A stretch of DNA of 64,000 nt from assembly GCA_029449245.1 (NCBI GenBank), contig JANATF010000002.1, forward strand, positions 1,674,001 to 1,738,000, given 5' to 3'. Of the stretch, positions 1-11,707 are shown piece by piece. Position 1 is the first letter of the stretch. The number at the start of each line of letters is the position of its first letter. This stretch comes from Mortierella alpina (taxonomy: Eukaryota; Mortierellomycota; Mortierellomycetes; Mortierellales; Mortierellaceae). Under the pieces are notes generated by a model, which was not told the DNA's origin, did no database searches, and was given only the letters and a program-made list of their open reading frames with translations. The translations under genes and the position numbers were made by a program.

Positions 1-521
1 ACGCCTGTGTAACTGCTGCGACGTTCCACTGCAATTTATCTGTCAAGACAGCTTGAAACACGATGCAAGCGTCCCTCACTCCTTGGAACACTGCATCGTG
101 CGGCCAGGTCCAGACAGAGAAGAGAAGAGTGCACAGTAGAGTGCATAATCCTCCGCATGCAGACACAACACATGGCATTGTACAAGGGAAGCGAGGAACC
201 CTTTTCTTGGTCATCATCTCGTTTTTGCATCCAGCTACTGAAAAACACCACCCCAGGGCTCTGGTTATCCAATGATCGCGCGTCGTCGGCGATTTACAAA
301 ACGAAAAGCTTGAAACACTTTGAGTCAAGATGCAGATGTTTTTGGGAAAGAAGGTTCCCCCTTCACAGACAGGAGTCCTTTCCCAGAACTGTGCCATCGA
401 TCTGAAGGCAGAGTCAGGATAAAAACAAACCCAAAAAAAAAAAAAAAAAGGAATATAGCAGTTTTTTTCTTCGTCTCTCGATGAAGTGTATTGTTAAAGA
501 CTGCCTCTCGGCTGTCATTCT
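1..521. other. Gene-free stretch downstream of EAF
   Basis: No open frame with a plausible start, splice sites and family similarity was found. The stretch contains an A-run near 434-449 and probably the 3' untranslated region of the EAF gene, which is transcribed leftward and stops at 522-524. Confidence 0.5.
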
Positions 522-2711
522 CTAGTCCTCATCGCTGCTCGTGATGCCGCCCTCGTCATCAACTTGAACGGGCTTGCCTCCTGCAACGTTTTCTGTAAAC
601 GCATTCAAAGAGATGGGTCCCTTGGGTATGACAGGTGCCGCGGATGACTCAGATTCCTCCTACGATCGATCGCAGGCATTCAAATAAAAAAAAATAGACA
701 GGTGAGCAGCGGCTCTCTTCCTTTCACAGCTTACAAGATGCATTCCCAAGAATACCCAGTCCCCTATGACCTACCATGATCTGGCCCTCGAGAAAGTCCA
801 CAAAATCGTCATCGTCACTCAGTCCAGCTTCTGTGCCAGGCGAGGAGGGCTTTCTTACTCGCGGCTGCTCCTGTTGCTGCTGTTGCTTCATCATTCGTTC
901 ATGGGGTGGGATAGGCATGGCCACACCCACTTTGGTTACACCACCTGCCCTTGGTGTGCCTCCCACAGACACTGACGCCCCTGCCTTGGACATACTTGAA
1001 ATTGATGAATTTTTAGGTGTCGAGGTCAACGATGTAGATCCTCCGCCCATATGGGACGCAGATGCTCCCAGCGCCGAATTATTGGCTCCAAAATTAGTAT
1101 CCCCAACAGGCGTCGATAATCCCAAGCCAATTGGTGCACCTTGCTGATAAGGAGGACGATTCGCCTGTGGCTGTGTTCGTTTGACCCTCTTGGCGCTGCT
1201 GCCTCGCCCGTTCGAACCTGAGTCCGAATCCGAACCCGATCCTGACCCAGAATCTGAATCTGAACCAGACCCTGAGGATGAGCTGCCGGACGAGCTCCCG
1301 GAACTTGATCCCGAGCCAGAAGAAGACGACCCTGAGCCAGACTCGCTTCCTGAAGTAGATACCTTTCGCCGTCTCGGTGCGGAACCTGGCATACCTCGCG
1401 GTTTAGATGCTGCTCCTGAGGCAGAGATTGATATTGGTCCTTGCGCCGGTGGTGCTCCTGTAGATGATGCTTTGGCTGCTGCTGCTGCTGCTGCCGCTGC
1501 CGCACGCTGCTCTGGTGGCACTGGCATCTTTGGTTTGACGATGGGCTTTCTAACGCTCGTTGGTTTCGTTGACGGTACTGACACTGGTGCCTTGGTTGCA
1601 GAGGAAGGCGGTAGAATTGGTGTAGATGAGGCTGCTGCCGTTGTTGATGTAGTCGCAATGGGTGGTGAGAGAACCACCTCTTCCAACATGTCTTCATCGT
1701 CATCCTCATCATCGCCCTCTTCGCCGCCCTGCATATCGTCATCCTCGATGTCGTTCATGGCGTTCTCGATGTCCATTAATAGATCATAATTGTCTTCATC
1801 CAGATCTTGGCTGATTTGTGCTTCTCCACTGCTACTCATGCCTTCGCGGCCATGTGATGCTAGGGTGGCAGCCTGTGTGGGCTTGGATCGCTGACTGCTC
1901 TGCGACTCTTTCTTTCCATTGCCATGCTTAGTGCTGGGTAGAACTGGTGTATTGGCAGTAGAACTGGGTATCGGTGAAACGGCCGTGGCATTGGGATCGT
2001 ATTTGCTCTGGGGCAAATGAAGCACTTGTTGCTTCGACTCTTTGTTCTTCCTGTTCTGAATAAACGAAAATGCAGAATGCTGCCTCTCGAGTGTAAATGT
2101 CTATTGGTATTCCGCGCAGAGAGCAGGTATCAATCAGTCCAGTCGTGTCAGCTATAGTGTTTCAATGAACCACCAAGTTCCGGAACGCTGTACCGGTGTT
2201 GCCCTCGACCAGTCCAGGACAAAATATCATACCTGTGTCTCCTCGTCAAAGATCAATAGGCAATCAACGGATCTACTTGTTCGTTCCGTCGAGGTCCATG
2301 AATACGTCTCGCCACCGCCATTTCCTGCACCATTGAGGACTGTGGTGTGACCCTGATCCGTAGCGGGAGCAGCAGTCGACCCGCCACTTCCTGCAAACTC
2401 CAGCTCAAATGTCTCGCCATTTCCGACTAATCCGCCTGGTCGAGATTTGTCCACAGATTCTGGCTGGAAGTTGTCTATAAGAAATCCAAGAGAGAACCGT
2501 GAGGCCAGCTTAGTTTCCGAGAACGCGAGCGGTCCTTGTCCTTATCCTTGAGCTTTAGCACAACATAACCGAAGCGACCGCCATTCCCGCAGTCCTTACA
2601 TTTAAACTGGTAAAACTCGTTGGGAGCCGCTGCTGAGGAAGAGCCAGAGGTTCCCGCCAGTGAGGCACCGCGCTGGACGTTGTACACGCCCTTTGCGTCC
2701 CAGCCAACCAT
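522..2711 (-). CDS. eaf1: ELL-associated factor (EAF) transcription elongation protein
   Basis: Exons at 2711-2600, 2474-2233, 2100-775 and 659-522 join to a 605-residue protein. Joining exons 1 and 2 across a GTAAGG...TATAG intron gives EFYQFKYNFQPESVDKSR, which fits the start of the EAF N-terminal domain; exon 3 continues it with TFTLERQHSAF, so the domain covers roughly residues 10-130. The rest is low complexity: an acidic D/E stretch, an Ala run, a Ser/Gly/Asp-repeat tract, a Q-run and an acidic tail ending SSDED. EAF proteins bind ELL and stimulate RNA polymerase II elongation; the acidic Ser-rich C-terminal half is typical of the transactivation region. The start ATG lies just upstream of the domain. 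The strong sequence bias of exon 3 creates long open frames on the opposite strand, which I treat as artefacts. Intron 3 (660-774) is seen only from splice signals and the acidic continuation. Confidence 0.85.
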
Positions 2712-3317
2712 GGTTTGTGAATTCGCGCGCCTCCTGCGTCGTTCAGGCTACGCGGTAGGACTGGATGGCGTAGCGCTGTGGCGAAATGGAAAAAAGGGGA
2801 ACAATAGGCAGCCGGGCACCGGGTATACGGGAAATGAAGAAGATGTCAGACGTCAGGAAAGAGCAAAAAGACAGGGCGTAAGGCGGACGGCAAGAGCGAG
2901 AGACGGTAAGAGCGAGCGAGAACAATAGGAACGAAAGGAGACTCGTGTTGGCGGGTGAACATGAGTGTTGAAAAAGAACATGGGGATGCGAGGGTGCCGG
3001 TTAAGGGGAATATCACGTGCACATACCCGCTTGCACTTGCCCACTGCTGTACTCTGATCAAAGACCAGCAGGCATGCATGATGCTGTACCTGCCTTCCTT
3101 TCCTCTCTTCGATGCATACTTTCTCCCTTGAAGATAAGTGCACGACCAAGCAGCAGAGCATCCTCCAATGCAGGACCATTATCTGCACTCTTTTGTCATT
3201 GCGGGGGGGCTACTGCTCGACCTCCAGCAACTCCTTGTCTTTCAATGATATAAAGGTCCTTCGACTTCCCACTTTCTTCGCCAGACAACACATTCCCACA
3301 ACAGAAAAACGTAAATC
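2712..3317 (+). promoter_or_regulatory. Divergent promoter region with TATA box at 3249-3254
   Basis: This 606-nt gap separates the leftward EAF gene from a rightward small secreted-protein gene. A TATAAA at 3249-3254 lies 64 nt before the ATG at 3318, a good position for a core promoter of the small gene. No TATA box was noted on the EAF side. Confidence 0.55.
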
Positions 3318-3608
3318 ATGCTATCCGCAAACTCATGCAGGATCCCCAGGGCACAATTCACGGTTATCACGGCTATCTTCGTGATGGCTGTTCTATCCAT
3401 TATCCTCGTGCTAGCAACCACCGAGGCATCCCCCATCGTGCGCGAGGCTCACCCAGTCAAAAGAGACGATAATGAGTGCGGCACTTTCGCCGGTACTAAT
3501 CCCTGTCCGATGCCTCAGGTTTGCTGTTATACTGGATCAGATGTAGGCATCTGCACAACCCGCGAGCTCTGCGATGTAGCAACCTGGGTCTCATCACACG
3601 AAAATTAA
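3318..3608 (+). CDS. Small secreted cysteine-rich peptide precursor with Kex2 site
   Basis: Single-exon gene of 96 residues. The N-terminus has a short basic head followed by a hydrophobic stretch (about residues 13-35, AIFVMAVLSIILVLA), compatible with a signal peptide or anchor. A dibasic VKRDD at about residues 48-52 is a textbook Kex2-type cleavage site. Cleavage would release a roughly 47-residue peptide with six cysteines (ECG, NPCP, QVCCY, GICTT, ELCD). The family is not recognised; size and Cys pattern resemble fungal small secreted proteins. The TATA box 64 nt upstream supports expression. Cutting at KR is inference from the motif. A function as effector or antimicrobial peptide is possible but not shown. 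Confidence 0.65.
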   Translation: MLSANSCRIPRAQFTVITAIFVMAVLSIILVLATTEASPIVREAHPVKRDDNECGTFAGTNPCPMPQVCCYTGSDVGICTTRELCDVATWVSSHEN

Positions 3609-3734
3609 AGAAAGCATGTTACCACTCGTAATGCTAAGGTTGCTTCATGTTGATCGGTAGCTTTGTCTATTGGTAAAACTACAAGAAAAACCCCCTTCTC
3701 CCACTTCTCTCATGCAATTCCTTCACGTTGTCCC

Positions 3735-5912
3735 TCATCCGTCCCGCTCTCCGTTCATCAATCTCTTTCTCCGATCGTACTCCTGGAACGAGCTCACGTC
3801 CCGTCCAAAGACCCAGGTCATGAACCAGTACATAGGGATGATCATCTTGTTCCGCATCGACACCGACATTGTCAAATACGACGATCGCCAAAAGATCCAG
3901 GCCAGATTGCCAGACTCCTTGGCCTTCTCGTTGATCTTGGTCATGTCCACCACTGCCTCCCAGTTGCCAATATACGCCATGGTACCCATATTCTTGAACG
4001 AAAAGGGTGCTGTCACATCTGCAAGTGACTTTTCAGGGTGCTTTGCCAACTTGTTGAGGGCTTTGCGGAGATAGATAGCCTGTTGGTTGGCAACCTGCGC
4101 TGTCTGGGGCAGCTCATGATCTAAAAATACGATATATGCAAATGTTTGCATAAATATCCCAGGGTTCGAAAGCTGCAAGGGTCAAGAGAAAAGGAAAAAA
4201 AAATTCACTTGTCATACCTTTGATGGTTGCACAGTCACCAAGTGCATAAACGTTTGGAATCACATTGCCCTCCGTGTCCAGCACCCGAAGATACGGGTCC
4301 GTCAAGATCCTCTTGTTCTTGGTCTTGGAGACCTTCCCCTCCAAAGCTGCCGTCAATGGATTCTCCGTCAGACCCGTGGACCAGACCAAGCATCCAAATG
4401 GAATCTCCTTGCCATCCTTCAGGATCAGTCTTCCATCCTCGACTCTGTCCACGACAGTCCCTGTCCGGACCTCAATCCCCGATCGCCTAAACTTGTTCAT
4501 GCAGTACTCTGACAAGGACTTGTCGAAACTGGCCAGAATGGTGGGTGCCACATCATACACCGCCAACGTCACATGGTTCATCAAGCCAGGAAACAGCCTT
4601 GAACAATCCTCACGGATAAAGTCATGCAACTCGGATGAAAACTCGACTCCTGTGGGTCCACCTCCAACGACTGCAAAATGCAACAATCCGTTCCGTTCCT
4701 CATCCGATCGCGACATCTCGGCCCTCTCAAAGCACTCAAGGACACGGGATCGGATCTTGCGCGCATCCACGACTTCCTTCAAGAAGAACGCGTGCTCCTT
4801 CACACCGGGTATGTTGAACGTGTTGGAATACGAGCCCACAGCAATGATAAGATGGTCATAATCCAGCTGGAACTTGTTGTCATTCGCCGTTGATAATAAT
4901 CCCTTCTGCTTGCTCGGATCCTTGACCAAATGAACCGACGCAGGGATGGGTGATAAATTCAAGGTGCAGTCGACTTTGGACTGCTCAAAGTCCACAGTGT
5001 CGCACCACGCCTGATGGTACTCGACGTTACGTGTGTATCCCCTCACAGGCTCAGTGATGCAGCGGAACTCGAGTGTACCAACAGAGGTGCTTGCGAGCAA
5101 TGGCGTGAACAGAAAGTGGTTTCTGAGAGTACAAAAAGGATTCAATATTTGTCAGTTGGTATTCATTCATCGTAAATGACAGTGGAAGCCAGCAGAACCA
5201 TCATCTTGGGCGCCTTACCGAGGAGAGACGGCAACAACCTGGTAGGAATCCTTGTTCATGTCCCTGAGGAGTTTGAATCCGCCCCAACCCGATCCCAGAA
5301 TCATGACTCGGCCTATATGCCATGAAGCAAAAGTGACGGGGAGGTTAGGGATCGTCTGCATTTACCACTAAGAGGTACGTGCGACTACCCAGAAGAGCGA
5401 GACAAGGTGCGCCGTATTCTCCGATCACGAAACACATGGGATCATAATGAGAAGCAAACACCTGAGAAAAAAACGTCATCCTTCTCATGAACAACCTTCC
5501 TCCTTAGACTAAATTATACCTTGAGCCTTTCCGACAGATCGGATGCCTCGCCACTGCTGCTGTTGTCGGGGTGACAACCTATACGCGGTGGAGGGTGATG
5601 ACGACAGGGTACTTGACTGAGTATGGGACAGTGACGATTTGAACGGCAAGAGCTGCCTCCTGAGCGATGCTCCTGTGGCTCCTGATCCTGCCGTCCTAGT
5701 GACTGAAGAATAGAACCGGATCGGCACAGAGCTTGACAGGTGCCGTATTGGTGCCCATGCAGACTGTGGTGGATCTAAAGTGGTCCAGGGAGTGAGATAA
5801 AGTCAGAACGCTGTGGGCTTTTGCGTCTGGCACAGCGTGAGCAGGGCAAGGAACCAAAGACGATAGAAAGGAAAGAATATGCAAGAGCGTCCTTACGACA
5901 GAGAGAGGACAT
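3735..5912 (-). CDS. nde1: Type 2 (alternative) NADH:ubiquinone dehydrogenase, mitochondrial
   Basis: Exons 5912-5897, 5774-5520, 5312-5219, 5122-4218 and 4120-3735 give 551 residues. The 16-nt first exon (MSSLC) plus exon 2 forms an Arg/Ser-rich mitochondrial leader lacking acidic residues. Two dinucleotide folds follow: GSGWGGF near residue 96 (FAD) and VVGGGPTGVEF near residue 240 (NADH). ALGDCATI near residue 420 is the conserved second FAD contact, and DHELPQTAQVANQQ directly after it crosses the last splice junction. The C-terminus has the YIGNWEAV and WRSSYLTMSVSMRNK segments typical of NDH-2 membrane attachment. The enzyme passes electrons from NADH to ubiquinone without pumping protons, bypassing complex I. 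External (Nde) versus internal (Ndi) orientation cannot be decided from sequence alone. The ATG at 5912 was chosen because the next exon has no in-frame ATG ahead of the leader. Confidence 0.9.
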
Positions 5913-7246
5913 GATGAGCAGGGGACGACGAAGTGTGGGAATGAGTACAGTCAGCAAGATAGAAGGGAAGGCGTAAGAGAGGAAGAGGTGCAAGAAGTAA
6001 CAGAATGAGAGAAGCGGCGAATGGGTGAGAAGAAATAGGGGGTGCTTGGTTTACGGTGTCAACGGTGGTTGAGAAGAAGAGGGAAAGACAAGGGAAGGAC
6101 GCTATTTATGCATTCATGACATCCTCACGTCAAAAAATATATCGGTGTCTGTGCGACGGAACCCTTGACCTTTTGACTCTGACTGCGTTTGCTGTATCCG
6201 CACACACACAGAATGGAACGAACCTGTGTCGGTCCCTATCGCAGCACATGGGCAGCTCAGATCCCTCTCCAGCCCACCTCGGTGGCTACTCTGTGTGGAT
6301 TTGGCCCATAGTCTAATCGCAGGAGCAGGGTGACTGAAAAGGCGTGAGTATTTCCCACTGCTGGTTTTCTATCGCACCCCTGATGTGATGACTGCAGCCC
6401 TCCGGAAATTTGTCCTTTCCTTTGACTTTTTGATTCCGGTCCTGCCGCAACCGGGTGCGCTCATTTTCGGAAGTCCCGTAGAAATTTTCGACCACAGCGC
6501 ATCGTATCACATCATTTTCCTAGCCGCTCAGCTCGAAGCGTTTGCTGCGCTGCTCCTGCGCTCCACGGTTCATTTCAAGCTGCGACGGTCTGAGGGCAAG
6601 GAAAACTGGTTTGTTCATTTCATACTTGGTTGCTGTCTCTGGTCCATCAACTTTCTCCAAATACGCAAGGCAAATTCGGTTCCTTCTCTTTTTTTTTTTT
6701 TCTTTTTTTTTCTTTTTTTTTTTCTCATGAGTGCCAAAGTGTGTGACGGAAATGTGTTGTGTGCATTTCCTCACCACCCCAACATCACCTTTACGAGTTC
6801 TTGACTCAACACAAGTGCCTATTCGCGATTAACATTTTGGGGTCCTTTGAGCCACGGTTTACAACTCACATGTATCAGCTGTTCGCAGCAAGTCGCGTCC
6901 TCTATCGTTTTCTATGGCTTCCCCCCCCCCCCCCCCCCCCCCCCCCATCTCTTTTGTTGGGCCTTCATGTGGACAGTTTTAACAAAAACGCGGGCATCGC
7001 CTGTTCATTCCAACCTCCTAGCTCAAGCCTTTTTCAGAACACACGCGACGGCGAGTAACCGTGTGAGATCTGTCATCTGTGTGTCACCTTTCTCCAGCTT
7101 CATTGGGTCAGAATGGTTCGACAAAAAACTCCTCACACACTGTAGTGAGCTATCTATATCGCTAACCCTCGTACTAATCATGTATATATAGAAACGAAGA
7201 TTCAGAGACCAGACTCTCGCTCCAGATGTATTGAGCAGGTAGCCTG
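5913..7246. other. Gene-free region with homopolymers, including C26
   Basis: No supported gene. The stretch holds interrupted T-runs around 6690-6723 and an uninterrupted run of 26 C at 6921-6946. It covers the promoter of the NADH dehydrogenase gene at its left end and the 3' flank of the decayed gene at 7.2 kb. Confidence 0.5.
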
Positions 7247-8008
7247 CTAAGCGGGATGACTAGGGGGAGGATGGGCGGCGGCAGGATGAGGGTTGGCAGG
7301 ATGAGGATTGGCAGGATGAGAGCTGATAGGTTGAGGTTTGACAGGATTGGGATTGGTAGGATGAACAACAGTACCAGGTTTTTTTGCCTTCAGCTGCTTC
7401 GGCAATAGCGCTAAGACCGCCAGCTGGAATAGCAATGGTACCGCCTTTGGTGCCTTTGCCAGCCGTAAAGGTACATGAATACTTTTCGAGAGGACGGCGA
7501 ATGAGATCGTCAGGGTAGGGCTCCTCACTGGGACCAGCAGGACCGGAAACTCCATTGGGATGATCAGCATCACCATCAGGGAGAACAACATGGATAACGA
7601 TAGGTGAAGTCTCTTCGACACGAGATGGATCGCCTGCGGTTGGAGCTGTTTCCTGTTTTCTTTTTAACACTTGAAGGACCACCAGGAGAACCAGTGTGAC
7701 CAGACGGAGCAGGGGAGGGCAGCATGTGGCTCTCAACGACTTCTCGATCAAGGTTACCCACCTGGTCAACAGGGGTATGAGGAGAGATGCTGTCAGACCG
7801 GTAGGGATCCGACATACTATTTTCCATTGCTGCGGGAAAAATGGGCTCTTGGCTAAGTGGCATACAGACCCAACCATGGAAAGTATCTCAAGTATCACCG
7901 ACCAAACGACCGTTGACAATAGTCGCAGAGCGCTTCATCATTGGACAAGTCCGTCCGTTGGAATCAATGGGCGAGGTATCATCGGGTAGTGCAGAAAGGC
8001 TACATTTT
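7247..8008 (-). pseudogene. Decayed Pro/Ser-rich protein gene (one stop, two frameshifts)
   Basis: On the minus strand three frames carry consecutive, protein-like segments. The first (about 8005-7895, DDTSPIDSNGRTCPMMKRSA) runs into TGA and continues in the same frame with DTFHGWVCMPLSQEP through GSPGGPSSV (to about 7665). The second frame begins after an A5 run and carries VEETSPIVIHVVLPDGDADH through TAGKGTKGGTIAIPAGG. The third begins after an A7 run near 7380 and ends with a Pro-rich tail containing HPANPHPANPHP. Each shift is undone by removing one A from a homopolymer, so either the gene is dead or the assembly has homopolymer errors; the in-frame TGA favours real decay unless an unseen intron removes it. 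No family recognised. The upstream boundary at 8008 is a possible TTTAG acceptor, so an earlier exon may exist. Confidence 0.5.
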
Positions 8009-9349
8009 CTAAAGAATATTACCTGTGGAACAGTGTCAGTCAGACGAGGAGCCGACCGTTAGATGGAGGAGGTGCGAGATTGAGAGATGAGGCTGACAAG
8101 GTGATGGAGAGCAAATATGAAGAACGAAGATGAAGGGCTAAATGGACAAGAACGCGTAAGTCGCGCGCTCAGGCCCTTGCGGCTTAGTTGATTCGTACCG
8201 TTCCAAGCATTGAACCATCGAACCCTTAAACCATTGAACCATTGACAATATCAAAAGCACAAGGCGCTTTTATTTGTACAAACACACGAGAGGAACAACT
8301 TCTCACAGAGAGAAGTGCTCCTGCGGGTGTGTTTTTTTTTTTTTTTCTGATTTTTGTTGCGGTCAACGTAGCCATCCTCCTTCCGTGCTAAAATTGACTT
8401 GAAGTGTTGTTTGAGAGCTGGTTAAGCTGGGGACGATCATTGTGTGGCGGGGGGTGGATAGATCGATCGAAAGTGCGCGTAGGTTGGGTTTTGTTCGTGA
8501 AGGGTTCATGAGATATTTGGTTTCTTTCGTTATTGTCGGTATTGTCGGGCGACTATTGTTGTAGTTGTTTGTCGTAGTTGCTATTGCAAATAGGTCGATG
8601 TGCTTCAGACGGTAGAAAGTGAAGAACTCGTCGTTTTTTTTAGCAACCGGTTGAATTTCCTCCGCTCCATCGTCCGCTCCAGACTTTCGTATCTTGTTGT
8701 GAGTGTTGCTAGTTGTCTTTTTTCTTTTTTTTTTCTCCTTGTCAGTTAGTGGAGAACGATCAAGAGGGCCGGCAGTGTGGTGGGATGCTTAGATCCCAAC
8801 TGGCATCATGGTCGTGGTTCAATCAAAGATCCCCTGAAGGAGGGATAATAATAAAAAAAAAAGAGATGGCAATATTGAACAAAACAGAAAGGGCAGAAGG
8901 CTGTACAGGGCGGGTAGAAATACACTTCTAATGATACAAGGATAGAATGGACAAGAATGACAACAATAATGTAGGAAAAGGTGATCACACAAACCTGCTT
9001 ACAACAAAGTGATAAAAAGTGGAAGAAAGGAAAGATGAAAGAAAAAGAGATGAAGGATATTGAAGATAAGAGGAAAAGAGAATAGAAAAAAGAGGAAGAA
9101 AAATATGATAGTACAGGGACAAAGAGGAAAAAATGTGCACGGACGGGCCAATGCCTTGACGGTGCCAAAGTGGCAGCCAAGAGCACTGCCCGTCAGGACA
9201 CTATCCATTATGGGCAACCCAAATAATATGCCTGGATAAGCGAAAAGAAAAGAAAGAAAAAGGGCAGTAAGAACGAAAAAGGGTATGAGCAAGAGTAAAT
9301 ATAGCAAAAATGCGGCACAGTCAAGTACGATCCCAGGTGAAGATCACCG
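8009..9349. other. Gene-free region
   Basis: No supported gene. Around 8190-8250 there are short repeats of a CATTGAACC-type motif (about four imperfect copies). The right half is purine-rich and low complexity, and ends in the 3' flank of the PNRC-type gene. Confidence 0.45.
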
Positions 9350-10816
9350 TTATTGGCTCTGGATCTTCAACAGCGTGCGCAGGTTCTGGCTGATCTCCAT
9401 CAGCTGGTCGACTCCGTGCTTGCCTGCCCCATGAGGTGTAAAGCTAGAGGTAGCCATGCGCTCCGGGACATTGTAGCCAAACCCCACGGGCACAGAGTGG
9501 TGAGAGTGCCAGTGCTGCGGTGTGTTTTGCACTGGCATCTGAGGGCGCATGCTGTTCAGTTGGGGCGACGCAGCTTCTGCAAAGAAGAGCGCGGGAAGAG
9601 GCAGCTGCTCAACCGAGGGCTCCACAGGACTGTTGCCAGCAGATCGGGCAAAAGCTGGGATGGGGAGACTGGTTGGAGCAGGCGAATTGTGGAAGGTGGG
9701 TCCAGCATAGAGGGCATTCTTCTTCTCTACGGGCACACGGTCCGCCAACTGAACTCTGTCAGCCGAGCTGGCCTTGAAAGCACTCGCACTCGGGCGCTGC
9801 ATCGTCTCCATGGGATGAGCAGCTCGTCCGATAGGTGGATAACCCTGAGACTGGACGGCATTGCGAGAGAGGCCGTTGTCGTGGAGACGTCTGTGTGGGA
9901 GAGGCATGACAAGAGATAGTAACATAAACAAAGGTATGTAAGCGAGAGAGAGAGAGAGAGAAAGAGAGACAAGAGAGAGACAACAGAGACAAGCAGACAA
10001 AGAGAGTAAGGAGCAGAACACAAGTGTGTCAGGACAGATGGGAAGAGCATATTCTTTGCAAGGGAGCACAACAGACGGCTCTTGCTCCTCGAAATTGCTC
10101 TGGATTCGAAAGCGTGCTGAATGAACACATGCAGACGCTTACCCATTACGAAGCTGGGCCACCGATGGCGCTGAGCTGGGCCTCTGAGGCAGGGCTTGGT
10201 TCAGCTGGCGAGGAGCTCTGGCGTTCAAGAAGTGGTTGGGCGAGCGAGACAAGGCCGACTCGGAGTCATCCGAATCGGAAGAGGACGAAGGGGGGCTGGA
10301 CGGAGTCAAAGGGGGACTCTGGTGGGCCATGTCAAGGTCAACATTGGCGAGCGACTCTGTCACAGAGTCAATCTCCCTTCGTCGCTGGACCCTGCGCGCC
10401 TTGGAGGAGTGCTGCTGGGACTGGGGTCTGGGCTTTTGGTTCTGGTTCTGGTGGTTACGCTGCTGCTGTTGCTGCTGCTGCTGTTGCTGCCTCTGCTGGG
10501 GCAGCTGCTTGTGCACCGCAGCATCATTATTCAACGTCCGCAAGCTTGAGGCAGGCGAGCCCTTTTGAGCAGGAACGGGAGTGCTAGGAGCAGGCACGGC
10601 AGAGGAGCGCTTGAGGATGGTGACGTTGTTCGAGTCGGACTTGTTGGAAGCAGCTGCCCGCTGTTGAGGAGGCATGGAGTGCCGAGAGGGGGCATTGTGT
10701 TCCGTGCTCCTAGGAGCGGAGCGAGTGTCGTTTTGACGGGAGCGGTTGTTGACCCTTGAGCCACGAGGTGTGGACGGGGCAGAGGAGGAAGGGGATATCG
10801 TTGCTGGGGACTGCAT
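9350..10816 (-). CDS. PNRC/EDC1-type mRNA decapping activator
   Basis: Two exons, 10816-10143 and 9890-9350, give 404 residues. The diagnostic segment is near residue 290: NALYAGPTFHNSPAPTSLPI, the short PNRC/EDC motif that in yeast Edc1 and animal PNRC proteins binds Dcp1 and activates the Dcp2 decapping enzyme. The C-terminus, ISQNLRTLLKIQSQ, resembles the conserved tail found with this motif in fungi. The rest is disordered: Ser/Pro-rich N-terminus, a poly-Q run encoded by CTG/CAG repeats near 10460-10490, an RRVQRRR basic patch and an acidic SSDSDDSES tract. The intron (9891-10142) contains GA dinucleotide repeats and joins LRNG to RLHDNG in phase. The family is defined by a very short motif, so the call rests on that motif and the tail. 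Confidence 0.75.
9943..9990. repeat. GA microsatellite in intron
   Basis: Interrupted (GA)n run inside the intron of the PNRC-type gene, seen directly. Confidence 0.8.
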
Positions 10817-11546
10817 GGCTATGTGTTCTGTGGAGAGGTGTAGGGAGGAAGGAGGGGGGTGGAGAGTGGTCGAGAGCGACGGGGGAGTAGGAGGGGAAGG
10901 AAAGAAGGGAGGGAGGAAGTCGAAGAGGACAAAGGCTGTTGTTAGTAAAGTTGGGTGCGAGCGGGTGGGAGATGATGTAGAGGGAAGAGAAAAGAGGAAA
11001 GAGAAGAGAGAGAAGAGAAGGAAGAGGGCCATAAATACAGACTACTACTGTACTGGTGCAGCAACTAGTCCCGACTGTGTTCACCCGAGGCAGAGGCGGG
11101 GCGAGGACAGCAGCCAAGGCAGGGCTTGCCTATTGTTTGGGATGGTCTTGTTACCTGAAGAAGTGGACTGGACTGTGGGATGACGACGCAGACTGCAGCA
11201 CTGCACGGGACGAATGGGGCTGGCAAAGGGAGAGGGAGGAAGAGGGGGGGTAAAAATAGACGGAGTGGAAAGAGAGAGAGCGAGAAGAGAGAGAGAGAGA
11301 GAGAGTTGAAAAAGGAGGGGGTGAAAGGAGAGAGTGAGTGTGAGAGTGAAAGAGAGTGTGAGAGTGAGAGGGTGAGAATGAGTGTGAGTTGTGGATGGAT
11401 GGGATGTGGGCAGAAGGGATCAAAAGGAAGAGAGAGAAGAGAGAGAGAGATTAAGAGAAGAGTGCACTGTGCAGACACACCAAAGACACGCACCACACAA
11501 CCGATTGATTGTCAGGTGGGCTGGAAGAGTGCCAGTGCGTGCACAC

Positions 11547-11579
<33 letters not shown>

Positions 11580-11707
11580 GTGCCGTCTCACTTTTTTTCT
11601 TTTCTTTCTTTTTCTTATTGGGCATTGGCTCCCTTTACTCCTATTGGTCGCACACACTAGTCTCACGTACAGTACATGAACATGGACAGCGCAGCCCACA
11701 CTCGTCC
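10817..11707. other. Intergenic region with GA-rich tract and CA microsatellite
   Basis: Promoter side of the PNRC-type gene. Contains a long purine-rich tract at about 11230-11460 made of GAGA and GTGAGA units, and a (CA)n microsatellite at about 11549-11577. Long open frames here are by-products of these repeats. No gene supported. Confidence 0.6.

Noticed and set aside
776-1789. Long open frames on the plus strand opposite the EAF gene
   Set aside because: They mirror Ser/Gly/Asp-repeat codons of the spliced EAF exon, have no family similarity and no splice context.
6385-6804. 139-codon plus-strand frame upstream of the NADH dehydrogenase
   Set aside because: Runs into a T-homopolymer, no signal of family or splicing, biased composition.
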